This document shows, one piece after another, positions 7,189 through 15,957 of a stretch of 64,000 nucleotides of DNA; the stretch's first letter is position 1, and every line of letters begins with the position of its first letter. The notes beneath the pieces were generated by a model, which did not search any database, was not told the DNA's origin, and saw only the letters and a program-made list of their open reading frames with translations. Made by a program: the position numbers and the translations under genes. This DNA comes from Halococcoides cellulosivorans (GTDB taxonomy: Archaea; Halobacteriota; Halobacteria; Halobacteriales; Haloarculaceae), in NCBI RefSeq assembly GCF_003058365.1, contig NZ_CP028858.1:558001-622000 (forward strand), written 5' to 3'.

Positions 7189-9819
7189 ATGACCATTGAA
7201 AAGTACATTTCCCACCCCGGTGACGAACAGGGGACAGACTCGGTACTCCTCACAGATCACCTGCGTGCAGTCCGTCACATTATGCAGTCTGAACTCCCAA
7301 CAGATGCGACGACCTCGCAAGGGGGAAAATTTTGCACGTTGGCGAATGTCGTTGGCTTAACCCACGACATTGCGAAGGCGACCACTTGGGCGCAGCAACA
7401 CCTCCGTGATATACCGCTTGACTGCACAGAAGAGTATCGATACCACGGGTTCCCCAGCGCCTTGGTTACGCTCTACTGTGCAGAAACGTACGATACGGTA
7501 GAAAGACGAGACGCTGGTCTCGCTGCGCTGGTAGTTGCTCACCATCACAAGCGTTCGGCACCACCAGATCCGACCCACAGTAAGCAGACCTATACGTCGA
7601 ACAAACAGAGTGTCCGAAACCGGTACGAGGTCGTCAATTACCAACTTCAAAATATACGCCAGCACCCCGGTGCTGAAGCAGTCGCGAACGAAATTCTTGA
7701 GGAAGCAGTCGCGCCGGGGTATTCCACATCGTGGGATGATTTTCTCGACTGGGTTGATCCTGAGCATGTGATGGATACACTCGCAGTGGCACTCGCCTCG
7801 CGAAGTCGAGGAAGTCAGTATTACGACGATCTGGTTCGGCTCTGGTCAACCCTGAAGTACGCGGACCAGCTGGCTGCGAGTCTCGGGGCGGACCTCACTG
7901 CTCACCTTGAGGAGACGGACTCAACGTCGAAATCGGTCTGGTCGATACTACAAGATTCTGGACGTAATTCTATGCGATCCTCAGCGGAAGCTTCGAACAT
8001 GGCTACCGAGACCCTCGAAGACTTCATCGAAGACGAGTTGCCCGAGGAATCCGGCATCAAGGGACAACTCAACGGACTTCGGAACCAGGCTCGGAACCAG
8101 GCAATAAACAACGCCAAGACGTTGATCGAGATGGACGATTCCGTTGGGCTTGTCACGCTACCGACGGGGTTCGGGAAGACGTTCACTGGACTTGCCGCAG
8201 GCCTCACCGCGTGCGAATTGACCGATAGTAACCTTGTCTACGTCCTCCCATACACAAGTATTCTGGACCAGACGGCTTCGGAGATCGAGCGGATATTCGA
8301 TGTCGATGTGACTGATCCATCTTTCACGCTTCACCATCACCTTTCGAGGACGCTCAGCGACCTCGGGGAGAAGTACACTGATGCCGATATCGGTCGGTCC
8401 GTTGGGGTGTTACACGCCGAATCCTGGCGGAGCAAGCTCACGCTCACGACAACCGTACAGCTCTTCGAGTCACTCGCCGCACCAACCGGACGGCAGGCAA
8501 CGAAAATTCCTGCGCTGCAGGATGCAGTTATTGTTCTCGATGAGCCACAAGCGATTCCAGAACGGTGGTGGAAAATCGTCACCGACTTGATTGAGATGCT
8601 TGCGACTGAATATAATGCGACTGTGATTCTGATGACGGCGACCCAGCCGCGACTAATCGAGTATGGAACGAGCAAGCTGGAATCGACAACGCTCGTGGGC
8701 GATAGCGGAGACTACGTCGACTTTCTCAAGGAGAATCCCCGTGTCGAATACGTCATCGACGAGAGCATTGGCGGCGATACTCGACCGATTGATTACAGAA
8801 CTGCGGCAGATCGACTAGTGGCTTCGGCCGCTTCTCGTGGCGACCCACTCGCCATTTGTAATACCAGGGCCAGTGCTCAAGAGCTGTATACTCAAACAGA
8901 TGATGTTCTTTCGGTGTCTGGAAACCGATCAGCAGTTGCGGTTGGCGAAGTGCTGAATTGCTATATAAAGCGAAGGGGGCGTTCACCGAGTGTCGATGAG
9001 TTGCGGAAACTCGTGATCGATGAAAAGACGAAGTCAGGGTCGGAGTCGGTCCCAATTCTGGCGTATCTCTCGGGAGATATTCGCCCCGATGACCGTCAGT
9101 TAATCATCGATATACTTTATGACGAGAACACGGAGACTGAGCCGCTATTGGCTTCGGATCACAGCGTCGTCTTGATTTCGACGAGCGTCGTCGAGGCGGG
9201 CGTCGACATCAGCTTTGACAAAGTGTATCGGGATATCGCACCGATTCCGAATATTGTCCAATCTGGTGGGCGATGCAATCGATCGTTTGATGGCTCGATG
9301 GGTCGGGTAACTGTCTGGGCGCTCGAAGCGCCAGACGATCGTGACCAACTTCCTTCGCACGTGATCCACGGATCGCGTGGAACCGAGAACCTTCCATTGT
9401 TGCATGCTACCGAGGCAGTTCTCACGGGAGAGGATTTGCGAACGATACCGGAGGGCAAGATGGTTGGTGCGATCGTGGAAAAGTTTTATCGACACATCAA
9501 TACGCAGTACGACCCGGGATCGGATTCACTCGCCGACTACGTCCACAACTGTCATATGAACGATCTAGCCGAGGAACATATGATCGAAGAGATCGACGAC
9601 TACGAAGACATAATTGTCTGCTCGACTGCCGCTGAGCGCCGCGCCGGTGCTATGGGTGAGTCGACAGCAATCGCGAAGGAGCCGCTACTTGAACGCTCCG
9701 GTACCCACGTATCAGCTCGCCCACCAGCGCAATCGACAACAATCGACATCGGGAACTCAGAGTACTATCTAGTCGATGCCCGCTCGGAGCAGTACGATCC
9801 AGTATTCGGACTTGCGTAG
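7189..9819 (+). CDS. cas3: Cas3, HD nuclease-helicase of type I-B interference
   Basis: About 876 residues. Single-stranded DNA nuclease and 3'-5' helicase that degrades the target. HD domain: GLTHDIAKA (His-Asp near residues 59-60), then the VVAHHHK motif. Helicase: Walker A LPTGFGKTF near residue 325, Walker B IVLDEPQA near residue 450 (DEPQ instead of DEAH, common in Cas3), and motif VI QSGGRCNR near residue 690. All key motifs are intact, so interference should be active. The ATG at 7189 is preferred over an in-frame TTG at 7171. Confidence 0.95.
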   Translation: MTIEKYISHPGDEQGTDSVLLTDHLRAVRHIMQSELPTDATTSQGGKFCTLANVVGLTHDIAKATTWAQQHLRDIPLDCTEEYRYHGFPSALVTLYCAETYDTVERRDAGLAALVVAHHHKRSAPPDPTHSKQTYTSNKQSVRNRYEVVNYQLQNIRQHPGAEAVANEILEEAVAPGYSTSWDDFLDWVDPEHVMDTLAVALASRSRGSQYYDDLVRLWSTLKYADQLAASLGADLTAHLEETDSTSKSVWSILQDSGRNSMRSSAEASNMATETLEDFIEDELPEESGIKGQLNGLRNQARNQAINNAKTLIEMDDSVGLVTLPTGFGKTFTGLAAGLTACELTDSNLVYVLPYTSILDQTASEIERIFDVDVTDPSFTLHHHLSRTLSDLGEKYTDADIGRSVGVLHAESWRSKLTLTTTVQLFESLAAPTGRQATKIPALQDAVIVLDEPQAIPERWWKIVTDLIEMLATEYNATVILMTATQPRLIEYGTSKLESTTLVGDSGDYVDFLKENPRVEYVIDESIGGDTRPIDYRTAADRLVASAASRGDPLAICNTRASAQELYTQTDDVLSVSGNRSAVAVGEVLNCYIKRRGRSPSVDELRKLVIDEKTKSGSESVPILAYLSGDIRPDDRQLIIDILYDENTETEPLLASDHSVVLISTSVVEAGVDISFDKVYRDIAPIPNIVQSGGRCNRSFDGSMGRVTVWALEAPDDRDQLPSHVIHGSRGTENLPLLHATEAVLTGEDLRTIPEGKMVGAIVEKFYRHINTQYDPGSDSLADYVHNCHMNDLAEEHMIEEIDDYEDIIVCSTAAERRAGAMGESTAIAKEPLLERSGTHVSARPPAQSTTIDIGNSEYYLVDARSEQYDPVFGLA

Positions 9820-9923
9820 TCTGTGTATTGTCCCGTTCGCCAGTCGCCGACCCCGATACCATATCGACTGGCCAGAAGGACCGAGGCCATCGATGGGACA
9901 TAGAGAATCACTGGATAATATCA

Positions 9924-9937
9924 TTCAAATAAAATCA
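9924..9937 (+). promoter_or_regulatory. Possible TATA box before the cas1 remnant
   Basis: TTCAAATAAAATCA sits in an otherwise GC-rich 139-bp gap after cas3 and is centred about 28 nt before the GTG at 9959. That is the spacing expected for a leaderless haloarchaeal transcript. If real, the cas1 fragment and cas2 are transcribed separately from the interference genes. Confidence 0.45.
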
Positions 9938-9958
9938 TGTAGTCGGTCTACCTGTTGA

Positions 9959-10192
9959 GTGGACCGTCGAGTGCCAGACGATTTCGAAGACGAGTTGAAT
10001 TCGTGCCTACTCAGCGACGACGGACGGAAAACGTACACGAAAGCCTTCGAGGAGACGATGGAGGAAACGATCGAGCATCCACGACTGAACAAGAAGGTGA
10101 GCTACCAGTACCTGCTGCGCGTCGAGGCGTACAAACTCAAAAAGCATCTCCTCACTGGCGAGGCCTACGAGCCGTTCGAGCGGTGGTGGTGA
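9959..10192 (+). pseudogene. cas1: C-terminal remnant of cas1 (adaptation integrase)
   Basis: 77 codons match only the C-terminal end of haloarchaeal Cas1: DDFEDELNSCLL, then HPRLNKKVSYQYLL, then the terminal LKKHLLTGEAYEPFERWW. Full Cas1 has about 330 residues, so roughly the first 250, with all catalytic Glu/His/Asp residues, are absent. An in-frame TGA directly precedes the GTG, and no cas4 lies between cas3 and here. The remaining frame is intact up to the normal stop, 2 nt before cas2. Best read as an internal deletion that removed cas4 and most of cas1. Confidence 0.88.
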
Positions 10193-10194
10193 GC

Positions 10195-10458
10195 GTGCCG
10201 TACGTGGTCGTGGTCTACGACGTCGAGGCCGACCGGACACGGATCATGCTCAAGTTCCTGCGTCAGTATCTGGTCCACGTGCAGAACTCGGTGCTGGAGG
10301 GGCAGGTCACCGAGGGTGATCTCGAAGCGATCCGTGCGGGAATCGACGACCGACTGGAGGATGGCGAATCGACGATCATCTACCACGTCGGCAGCGAGAA
10401 ACTCCTCGATCGGACCGTCTTCGGGGACGATCCCGCCGAGGACGATCAGTTTCTTTAG
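10195..10458 (+). CDS. cas2: Cas2, adaptation complex subunit
   Basis: 87 residues starting at GTG (MPYVVVVYDVEADRTR), with the ferredoxin-like fold start, the conserved Asp of YDV, and the HVQNSVLEGQ segment. It looks complete. The longer reading frame from 9955 runs through the cas1 remnant in another frame and is not the real start. Without Cas1 in this locus Cas2 cannot integrate spacers unless Cas1 is supplied from elsewhere. The CRISPR leader follows directly. Confidence 0.93.
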   Translation: MPYVVVVYDVEADRTRIMLKFLRQYLVHVQNSVLEGQVTEGDLEAIRAGIDDRLEDGESTIIYHVGSEKLLDRTVFGDDPAEDDQFL

Positions 10459-10561
10459 GGTGACCATCGACCCCCGGGGGTTTCGGGGCTATTGCGGGTC
10501 GATGGAAATTTTGATGTGAGATGGGGGAGTTGGGTGGGGTGAGGCCGGTGAAACGGCCATG
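10459..10561 (+). promoter_or_regulatory. CRISPR leader
   Basis: 103 bp without a gene between cas2 and the first repeat, containing an AT-rich patch (GAAATTTTGATG near 10505) that could be the array promoter. Its position next to cas2, with degenerate repeats only at the far end of the array, marks this as the leader side. Confidence 0.75.
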
Positions 10562-12852
10562 GTTTCAGACGGACCCCTTGTGGGGTTGAAGCGACCGTCT
10601 GTTCGGGCAGGAAGTCGTGGGTAAGGTCGTTTCAGACGGACCCCTTGTGGGGTTGAAGCTGTCGATCGACGAAGCGCACAACTGGATTCCAGTTTCAGAC
10701 GGACCCCTTGTGGGGTTGAAGCGTACGCGGTGGAAAAGTCGAACCCGTCCCCTACAGCGTTTCAGACGGACCCCTTGTGGGGTTGAAGCACCCGGCGGAA
10801 TGTCTATATCGACCGTATCGTCACTGTTTCAGACGGACCCCTTGTGGGGTTGAAGCGGGCGTCACCTCGTGAAGCTCGTGGGTCCCGTCGACGTTTCAGA
10901 CGGACCCCTTGTGGGGTTGAAGCGAGTTGGTCAACCTGACCGGCACGGAGGATAACGAGTTTCAGACGGACCCCTTGTGGGGTTGAAGCTTCGTGTTCGC
11001 CGCGATCGCGTACTCTCGCATGGTTTCAGACGGACCCCTTGTGGGGTTGAAGCGGTCTCTCATTGATCGATACCACTCGTTGAGCATCTGGTTTCAGACG
11101 GACCCCTTGTGGGGTTGAAGCTAACCCCTCGTCGATCAAATGGAGAGCGACACCCTGTTTCAGACGGACCCCTTGTGGGGTTGAAGCGCCTACGCGATGC
11201 TGGTCGCGTACGTCTATGACCGAGTTTCAGACGGACCCCTTGTGGGGTTGAAGCGACGTCGGTCCGAGAGCGCGCGAGATCGGCGGAGACGGTTTCAGAC
11301 GGACCCCTTGTGGGGTTGAAGCGCGCTGATCGAGGCGGGCAACTACTACGTGATCAGTGTTTCAGACGGACCCCTTGTGGGGTTGAAGCCGGTCGACGAT
11401 CGAGACGCACGTGGACGCGTGCGAGTTTCAGACGGACCCCTTGTGGGGTTGAAGCACTTCGTAGTTGCTCGTTTGGGCGTTCGCTTGCGTGTTTCAGACG
11501 GACCCCTTGTGGGGTTGAAGCTCGGGGAACTCGTCGAAGCTCGGTTCGTCGTCGTTGTTTCAGACGGACCCCTTGTGGGGTTGAAGCACCTGGTACAACG
11601 AAGGACCGCTTACGGCAGGGATGTTTCAGACGGACCCCTTGTGGGGTTGAAGCGGCAACCGCCACAGTCTCAACGGCCTGACTGACATGTTTCAGACGGA
11701 CCCCTTGTGGGGTTGAAGCACATCGGACTATCGGAGTCAAACGCACTCCTGGCCCCGTTTCAGACGGACCCCTTGTGGGGTTGAAGCGGGGGTGAGGGGT
11801 AACGATGGTCCGGATTAGCGCCTGGTTTCAGACGGACCCCTTGTGGGGTTGAAGCGTCGTTTGGAGGGTCCGATTGATGCCCGGTCGCGTTTCAGACGGA
11901 CCCCTTGTGGGGTTGAAGCGGCCCGCCGAGACCGCTGAGGACGCCGCGATTCGGTGGTTTCAGACGGACCCCTTGTGGGGTTGAAGCCGGTCCCTCTTTT
12001 CTCCAAACTCAGTTGCGTAACGGTTTCAGACGGACCCCTTGTGGGGTTGAAGCGCCGCCGGTCCATGGTCGCCCTCCTGCTTGCGGATCAGTTTCAGACG
12101 GACCCCTTGTGGGGTTGAAGCGGTCGCGACGAGGCCGACCGCGTCGCCCACGACTACGGTTTCAGACGGACCCCTTGTGGGGTTGAAGCAGTCTGATGGA
12201 AATGCTCCTCGTCGCCGCGATCGGCGTTTCAGACGGACCCCTTGTGGGGTTGAAGCGTCGCGGAGATAGATCGTCCGGGCGGAGTCGGTCGCGTTTCAGA
12301 CGGACCCCTTGTGGGGTTGAAGCTCAGACAATGGCCGTCTGAGCCATGAGCGCCAAAGTTTCAGACGGACCCCTTGTGGGGTTGAAGCTCTATCTTGTGC
12401 AGTCGGGGGTTGGACGTTGTGCCGTTTCAGACGGACCCCTTGTGGGGTTGAAGCCTATACGATTGAGACCGCCGTCATCAGCGATCGCGGTTTCAGACGG
12501 ACCCCTTGTGGGGTTGAAGCTGGGATGGGCGTGCGAACCCCATCAAGATCCACAAGTTTCAGACGGACCCCTTGTGGGGTTGAAGCGGGACCTACCAGAA
12601 GGTCGAACTCCTCAAAGACTGCGTTTCAGACGGACCCCTTGTGGGGTTGAAGCGCCGTACGTCGTGAGGTAGTCGTGACAGGTGCGAGTTTCAGACGGAC
12701 CCCTTGTGGGGTTGAAGCAACTCGTACGTCGTCGGTGTGTTTGCTGTTGTCCGTCGTTTCAGACGGACCCCTTGTGGAGTTGAAGCGCGAGCGTGGTCTC
12801 GTTGCCCGACGTCGCGTTGGCGTTCCAGACGGACTCCCATTGGGGTTGAAGA
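10562..12852 (+). CRISPR. Type I-B CRISPR array, 35 repeats and 34 spacers
   Basis: The repeat is 31 nt, beginning GTTTCAGACGG and ending GTTGAAGC, with the hairpin CCCC-TTGT-GGGG in the centre. The first 33 copies are identical. Copy 34 (12756) has one change (GGGG to GGAG). Copy 35 (12822-12852) has several changes and is the leader-distal end. Spacers are 32-37 nt, mostly 35-37. The leader is on the cas2 side, so the array is transcribed on the plus strand. Peptide-like frames across the array are repeat translations, not genes. Confidence 0.98.
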
Positions 12853-12899
12853 AAATCCGCGTGACGCTCTCGGGCAGACCAGTGCAACCCCCGCTGGCC

Positions 12900-13742
12900 T
12901 CAGTCGCCCTCAAGAAACGCGACGAGCCTCGCAGCCAGGTCCGCGGACCGTTCGTGAGGAACCTCGTGCCCGCAGTCGTCGACCAGCACCACCTCACTGC
13001 ACTCGACCGTCGCGTCGAGCGATCGTGCCGCGGCGACCGGGATCACCTGGTCCTCGCGTCCGTGGAAGATCAACATCGGCTCCTCCGCCGTGGACAGATA
13101 CGCCTCCACCGGGGCGAACGCCTCCGAGCGGCGCCCCCAGAGCGTCAGGTTCGCGTCGAGCACCGCGTAGAGCGCGTCCAGCCGGCCTGGTCGGGTCACC
13201 ATGTCGAGGGTCCGCTCGATCCACGCGTCGGTGCGATGCTCGGGCTGGTGGATGACCTGTCGGGCCATCCGTTCGACGCCCGCTCGATCGCTCGGAAGGC
13301 TGGCCGCGAACAACCGCCGCCCGATCAGCGGGACGAGTGGCAGCCGAAACTGCAGCGGGACCGTCCCGTCGACGAACGCCGGCGCGACGAGGGCGACGCG
13401 ATCGACGCGGTCCGAGCGCCCGGCCGCGGCGGTCACGACCGACGCCCCAAAGGAGAGCCCGACCAGATGGGCGCGCTCGATGCCGACTGCGTCGAGGAAC
13501 GTCACTAGAACGTCCGCGAGCGACGGGAGGCTGTAGTCCTGGGCGGTGTCGCTCTCGCCGTGCCCCGGAAGGTCGAGGGCGTACACCTCGAACTGATCGG
13601 CCAGCCGTGGCGCGACCGCGCTCCAGCTTTCGAGAAACCCGCCGAACCCGTGCACGAGGACGACGGGCGGGCCGTCGCCGCACGTGCGATAGCGCGTCTT
13701 CACACCCGCTACGTCGACGAATCGGTCGTCCCCGGACGACAT
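12900..13742 (-). CDS. Alpha/beta hydrolase
   Basis: 280 residues from the ATG at 13742. The fold signatures are clear: oxyanion strand VVLVHGFGG, nucleophile elbow GLSFGA (Ser), acid in HGREDQ (Asp), and catalytic His in DCGHEVPHE. The family covers esterases, haloperoxidases and lactonases, and the substrate cannot be named from sequence. The gene ends 48 bp beyond the CRISPR array and is convergent with it. A longer frame to 13910 is rejected because its first 56 residues are Arg-rich and off-family. Confidence 0.85.
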   Translation of the reverse strand: MSSGDDRFVDVAGVKTRYRTCGDGPPVVLVHGFGGFLESWSAVAPRLADQFEVYALDLPGHGESDTAQDYSLPSLADVLVTFLDAVGIERAHLVGLSFGASVVTAAAGRSDRVDRVALVAPAFVDGTVPLQFRLPLVPLIGRRLFAASLPSDRAGVERMARQVIHQPEHRTDAWIERTLDMVTRPGRLDALYAVLDANLTLWGRRSEAFAPVEAYLSTAEEPMLIFHGREDQVIPVAAARSLDATVECSEVVLVDDCGHEVPHERSADLAARLVAFLEGD

Positions 13743-13833
13743 ATCCCAGCGCGCACGCGCCACCGGGAAAGCTGCATCGTTCGCGACCGCCGACCGGCGG
13801 TGGGTTGATCCGATGGCCGCCCGTTGAGACCGC

Positions 13834-14106
13834 ATGGATCGTGGCGACGCCGACCCGATCACGCTGTATCGCCTCCAGGCGTGTCCGTTCTGCGAGCGCG
13901 TCGTTCGCACGCTCGACGAGCACGACCTCCCCTATCGATCGCGGTTCGTCCGCCCGCTGCACTCCAAGCGCAACGCCGTCAAGCGCCTGGTCGGCACGCG
14001 GACGGTCCCCGCCATCGTCGACCCCGCGACGGGCGTCACGATGGCCGAGAGCGACGCGATCGTCACCTACATCGAGCAGACCTACGGTGCGGAGGTGTCG
14101 GCCTGA
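13834..14106 (+). CDS. Glutaredoxin/GST N-terminal-like thiol-redox protein
   Basis: 90 residues with a thioredoxin-fold start, LYRLQACPFCERV, whose CPFC is the redox motif. The cis-proline element is TRTVPAIVDP, followed by AESDAIVTYIEQ, typical of GST N-terminal and glutaredoxin-like domains. It probably reduces disulfides or passes electrons to the peroxiredoxin-like protein encoded next, whose ATG overlaps its stop codon. Haloarchaea use gamma-glutamylcysteine rather than glutathione, so the thiol partner is inferred. Confidence 0.85.
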   Translation: MDRGDADPITLYRLQACPFCERVVRTLDEHDLPYRSRFVRPLHSKRNAVKRLVGTRTVPAIVDPATGVTMAESDAIVTYIEQTYGAEVSA

Positions 14107-14627
14107 TGGAGCTCCCCTTCGACGTCGTCGATCTGGATCCCGCCGATCCGCCCGAAGTGGGCGATCCCGCGCCCGAGTTCACCCGCCCGCTGGTCGGCCG
14201 GGAGTACTGGGAGGACACCGCGCTGTCCGCACTCACCGCCGCGGGGCCCGTCCTCCTGGTGTTCATGCCGATGCCCGGATCGTTCCCCGCGACCTATATC
14301 TGCTCGGCAATCGCCGACCGGGGCTGGACCGACGCGATCCAGGTCGTCGGCGTCTCGATCGGGACGCCTTACGCCACGGCGGACCTGCTGGACGACCACG
14401 ACCTCGACGCACGGATCTACAGCGACCCCGCGAACGACGTCGCCGCAGAGTACGGTCTGGCCCACGACCTCGACGGCATGACGGGACTCAGCGAGCCACG
14501 GCCGGCGACCGTCCTCCTCGACGAGAGCGGCGTCGTCAGACACACCTGGGTCGCGACCGAGTGGCCCGAGTTCCCCGATTACGACACCATCGAGGCTGCG
14601 CTGGACGATCTGGATGCCGAGGCCTGA
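14106..14627 (+). CDS. Peroxiredoxin/AhpC-TSA family protein
   Basis: 173 residues. It begins with a PAPEFTRPL segment usual for AhpC/TSA proteins. The peroxidatic site is FPATYICSAI (T-x-x-C); no clear resolving cysteine follows, so it is likely a 1-Cys type. It starts inside the stop of the glutaredoxin-like gene (TGATG), implying coupled translation and a shared role in peroxide detoxification. The in-frame extension upstream to 13824 belongs to a shadow frame. Confidence 0.83.
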   Translation: MELPFDVVDLDPADPPEVGDPAPEFTRPLVGREYWEDTALSALTAAGPVLLVFMPMPGSFPATYICSAIADRGWTDAIQVVGVSIGTPYATADLLDDHDLDARIYSDPANDVAAEYGLAHDLDGMTGLSEPRPATVLLDESGVVRHTWVATEWPEFPDYDTIEAALDDLDAEA

Positions 14628-14633
14628 CCCCGA

Positions 14634-14792
14634 TCAGAGTTCGATCTCGCGCAACGAGTCGGTCTGCCCACAATAGGGGCACTGGAAGTCCGCGACTCCC
14701 ACGTCGTCGGGCATTTGATACGTATAGTGCAACTCGACCATGTCGAGCTCACAGTCCTCGGCCTCGCAGGCGAGTTCCATCGTGTGTGGCAT
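14634..14792 (-). CDS. Small zinc-ribbon protein of unknown function
   Basis: 52 residues from the ATG at 14792 (MPHTMELACEAEDCEL); an earlier start at 14819 or 14843 is possible. It has two cysteine pairs, CEAEDC near the N-terminus and CPYC near residue 40, which fit a zinc ribbon. The rest is acidic. It converges with the peroxiredoxin gene and lies downstream of top6A on the same strand, possibly in its operon. No function assigned. Confidence 0.65.
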   Translation of the reverse strand: MPHTMELACEAEDCELDMVELHYTYQMPDDVGVADFQCPYCGQTDSLREIEL

Positions 14793-14857
14793 ACCTGCGT
14801 CCACGCCCGCCAGCGACATAACGGTCCGCCCTGGCGACGTCACCGCCCGTTCCGCGG

Positions 14858-15955
14858 TCAGACCACGCCCATTGCGGAGAGCCGCTCGGGCAGGTACGTG
14901 TCGGTCACGAAATCCAGGCCATAGGAGGCGAGCGCCTGCTGTTCGGACTTCTTGTCGATCTCCAGCTGGAGTTCGATCTGCTCTTCCCAGTAGTCGCTCT
15001 GGAAGCGCGGATCGTCGAGTTCCGACTGGAGCGCGTTGATATCGGAATCCGCCAGCGGGTCGGTCGGCAGGTCGTACTCGACGATGTCCTCGGGCTGGAC
15101 GCCGACGAACTGCGCGTCGGGCGTCGCGAGGTGTTTCGAGAGGTGCGCGGACTTGATCGAGCCGTACGCGACCGACCCGTAGATCCGATACGACCAGGGG
15201 TCACCGTCAGTGAAGACCACGACTTCGAGGCCGAGTTCGTCGTGCAACCGTTTGGTCAGCCGACGGGTCGCCCGCGCGGGCTGACCGCCGAGGTGGACGA
15301 CCAGGGCATCATACTCGTCGTCGAACCCGTTCTCGACCAGCCGATCGCGCATACCGCCGGTCTCCACACACAGCACGAACGCGGCGTCGTTGTCGAGAAA
15401 CTCGATCGTGTCGGGATCGTTCGGGATCTGATAGCCACCCTGGCCGACGTCGTGCTGGCAGTGGATCTCCCGATCCCCACGGTTGGTCTGCTCGCGAAGC
15501 CGCAACGGCCCCATCACCTTCGCGCCCGATTCCTCGGGGCGCATGTGGAACTCCTCGCGACGGACGTCCGAGACGATCTCCAGGTCCTCGATCAACTGGT
15601 TGGACTCGTCCTGGGAGGTGAACTGCGCGGGATCCAGCTCCCACGACTCGCTGAGATAGTACAACTCACGCAGGGTCGAGGATCGGTCCTGATCCAGCTG
15701 ATCGGCCAGGAAGTCGATCGTGTAGATCACCTTCAGGAGCTTCTGGGCGCCGCTGACGGTCTTCGCACTGCGGGTCGAGGTTCGATCGCCGTAGACCCAG
15801 ACGCGCTCGTCCTCGTCGTACTCGATGTTGGTTTTCGTTCGCGTCGGGAGCTCCATCGTGGGCACGTCGCCCGAATCGAACTGGTCGTAGAACTCGTCAG
15901 CGAGCGCGAGGAGGCGCTCGCGGGCACTCGTCTCGGGGGTTGGTGTACTCGACAT
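14858..15955 (-). CDS. top6A: DNA topoisomerase VI subunit A
   Basis: 365 residues. The A subunit cuts both DNA strands through a tyrosine ([10 protein letters not shown], Tyr near residues 99-100) in a winged-helix domain. A Toprim domain follows with the metal-binding Glu of VLCVETGG (about 198) and Asp pair FTDGDPW (about 250-252). Length and motifs are standard. It follows top6B by 2 nt, so the two are co-expressed to form the A2B2 enzyme that decatenates chromosomes. No gyrase genes adjoin it in this window. Confidence 0.95.
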   Translation of the reverse strand: MSSTPTPETSARERLLALADEFYDQFDSGDVPTMELPTRTKTNIEYDEDERVWVYGDRTSTRSAKTVSGAQKLLKVIYTIDFLADQLDQDRSSTLRELYYLSESWELDPAQFTSQDESNQLIEDLEIVSDVRREEFHMRPEESGAKVMGPLRLREQTNRGDREIHCQHDVGQGGYQIPNDPDTIEFLDNDAAFVLCVETGGMRDRLVENGFDDEYDALVVHLGGQPARATRRLTKRLHDELGLEVVVFTDGDPWSYRIYGSVAYGSIKSAHLSKHLATPDAQFVGVQPEDIVEYDLPTDPLADSDINALQSELDDPRFQSDYWEEQIELQLEIDKKSEQQALASYGLDFVTDTYLPERLSAMGVV

Positions 15956-15957
15956 GG

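Noticed and set aside
9820-9958. Possible cas4 remnant between cas3 and the cas1 fragment
   Set aside because: No frame in these 139 bp shows Cas4 cysteines or a RecB-like motif.
9955-10458. 167-codon frame that would make Cas2 twice its normal length
   Set aside because: Its first half is the cas1 remnant read in the wrong frame; Cas2 starts at the GTG at 10195.
10617-12672. Several reading frames across the CRISPR array with repeated peptides such as VSDGPLVGLK
   Set aside because: They are translations of the 31-nt repeats with random spacers between, not genes.
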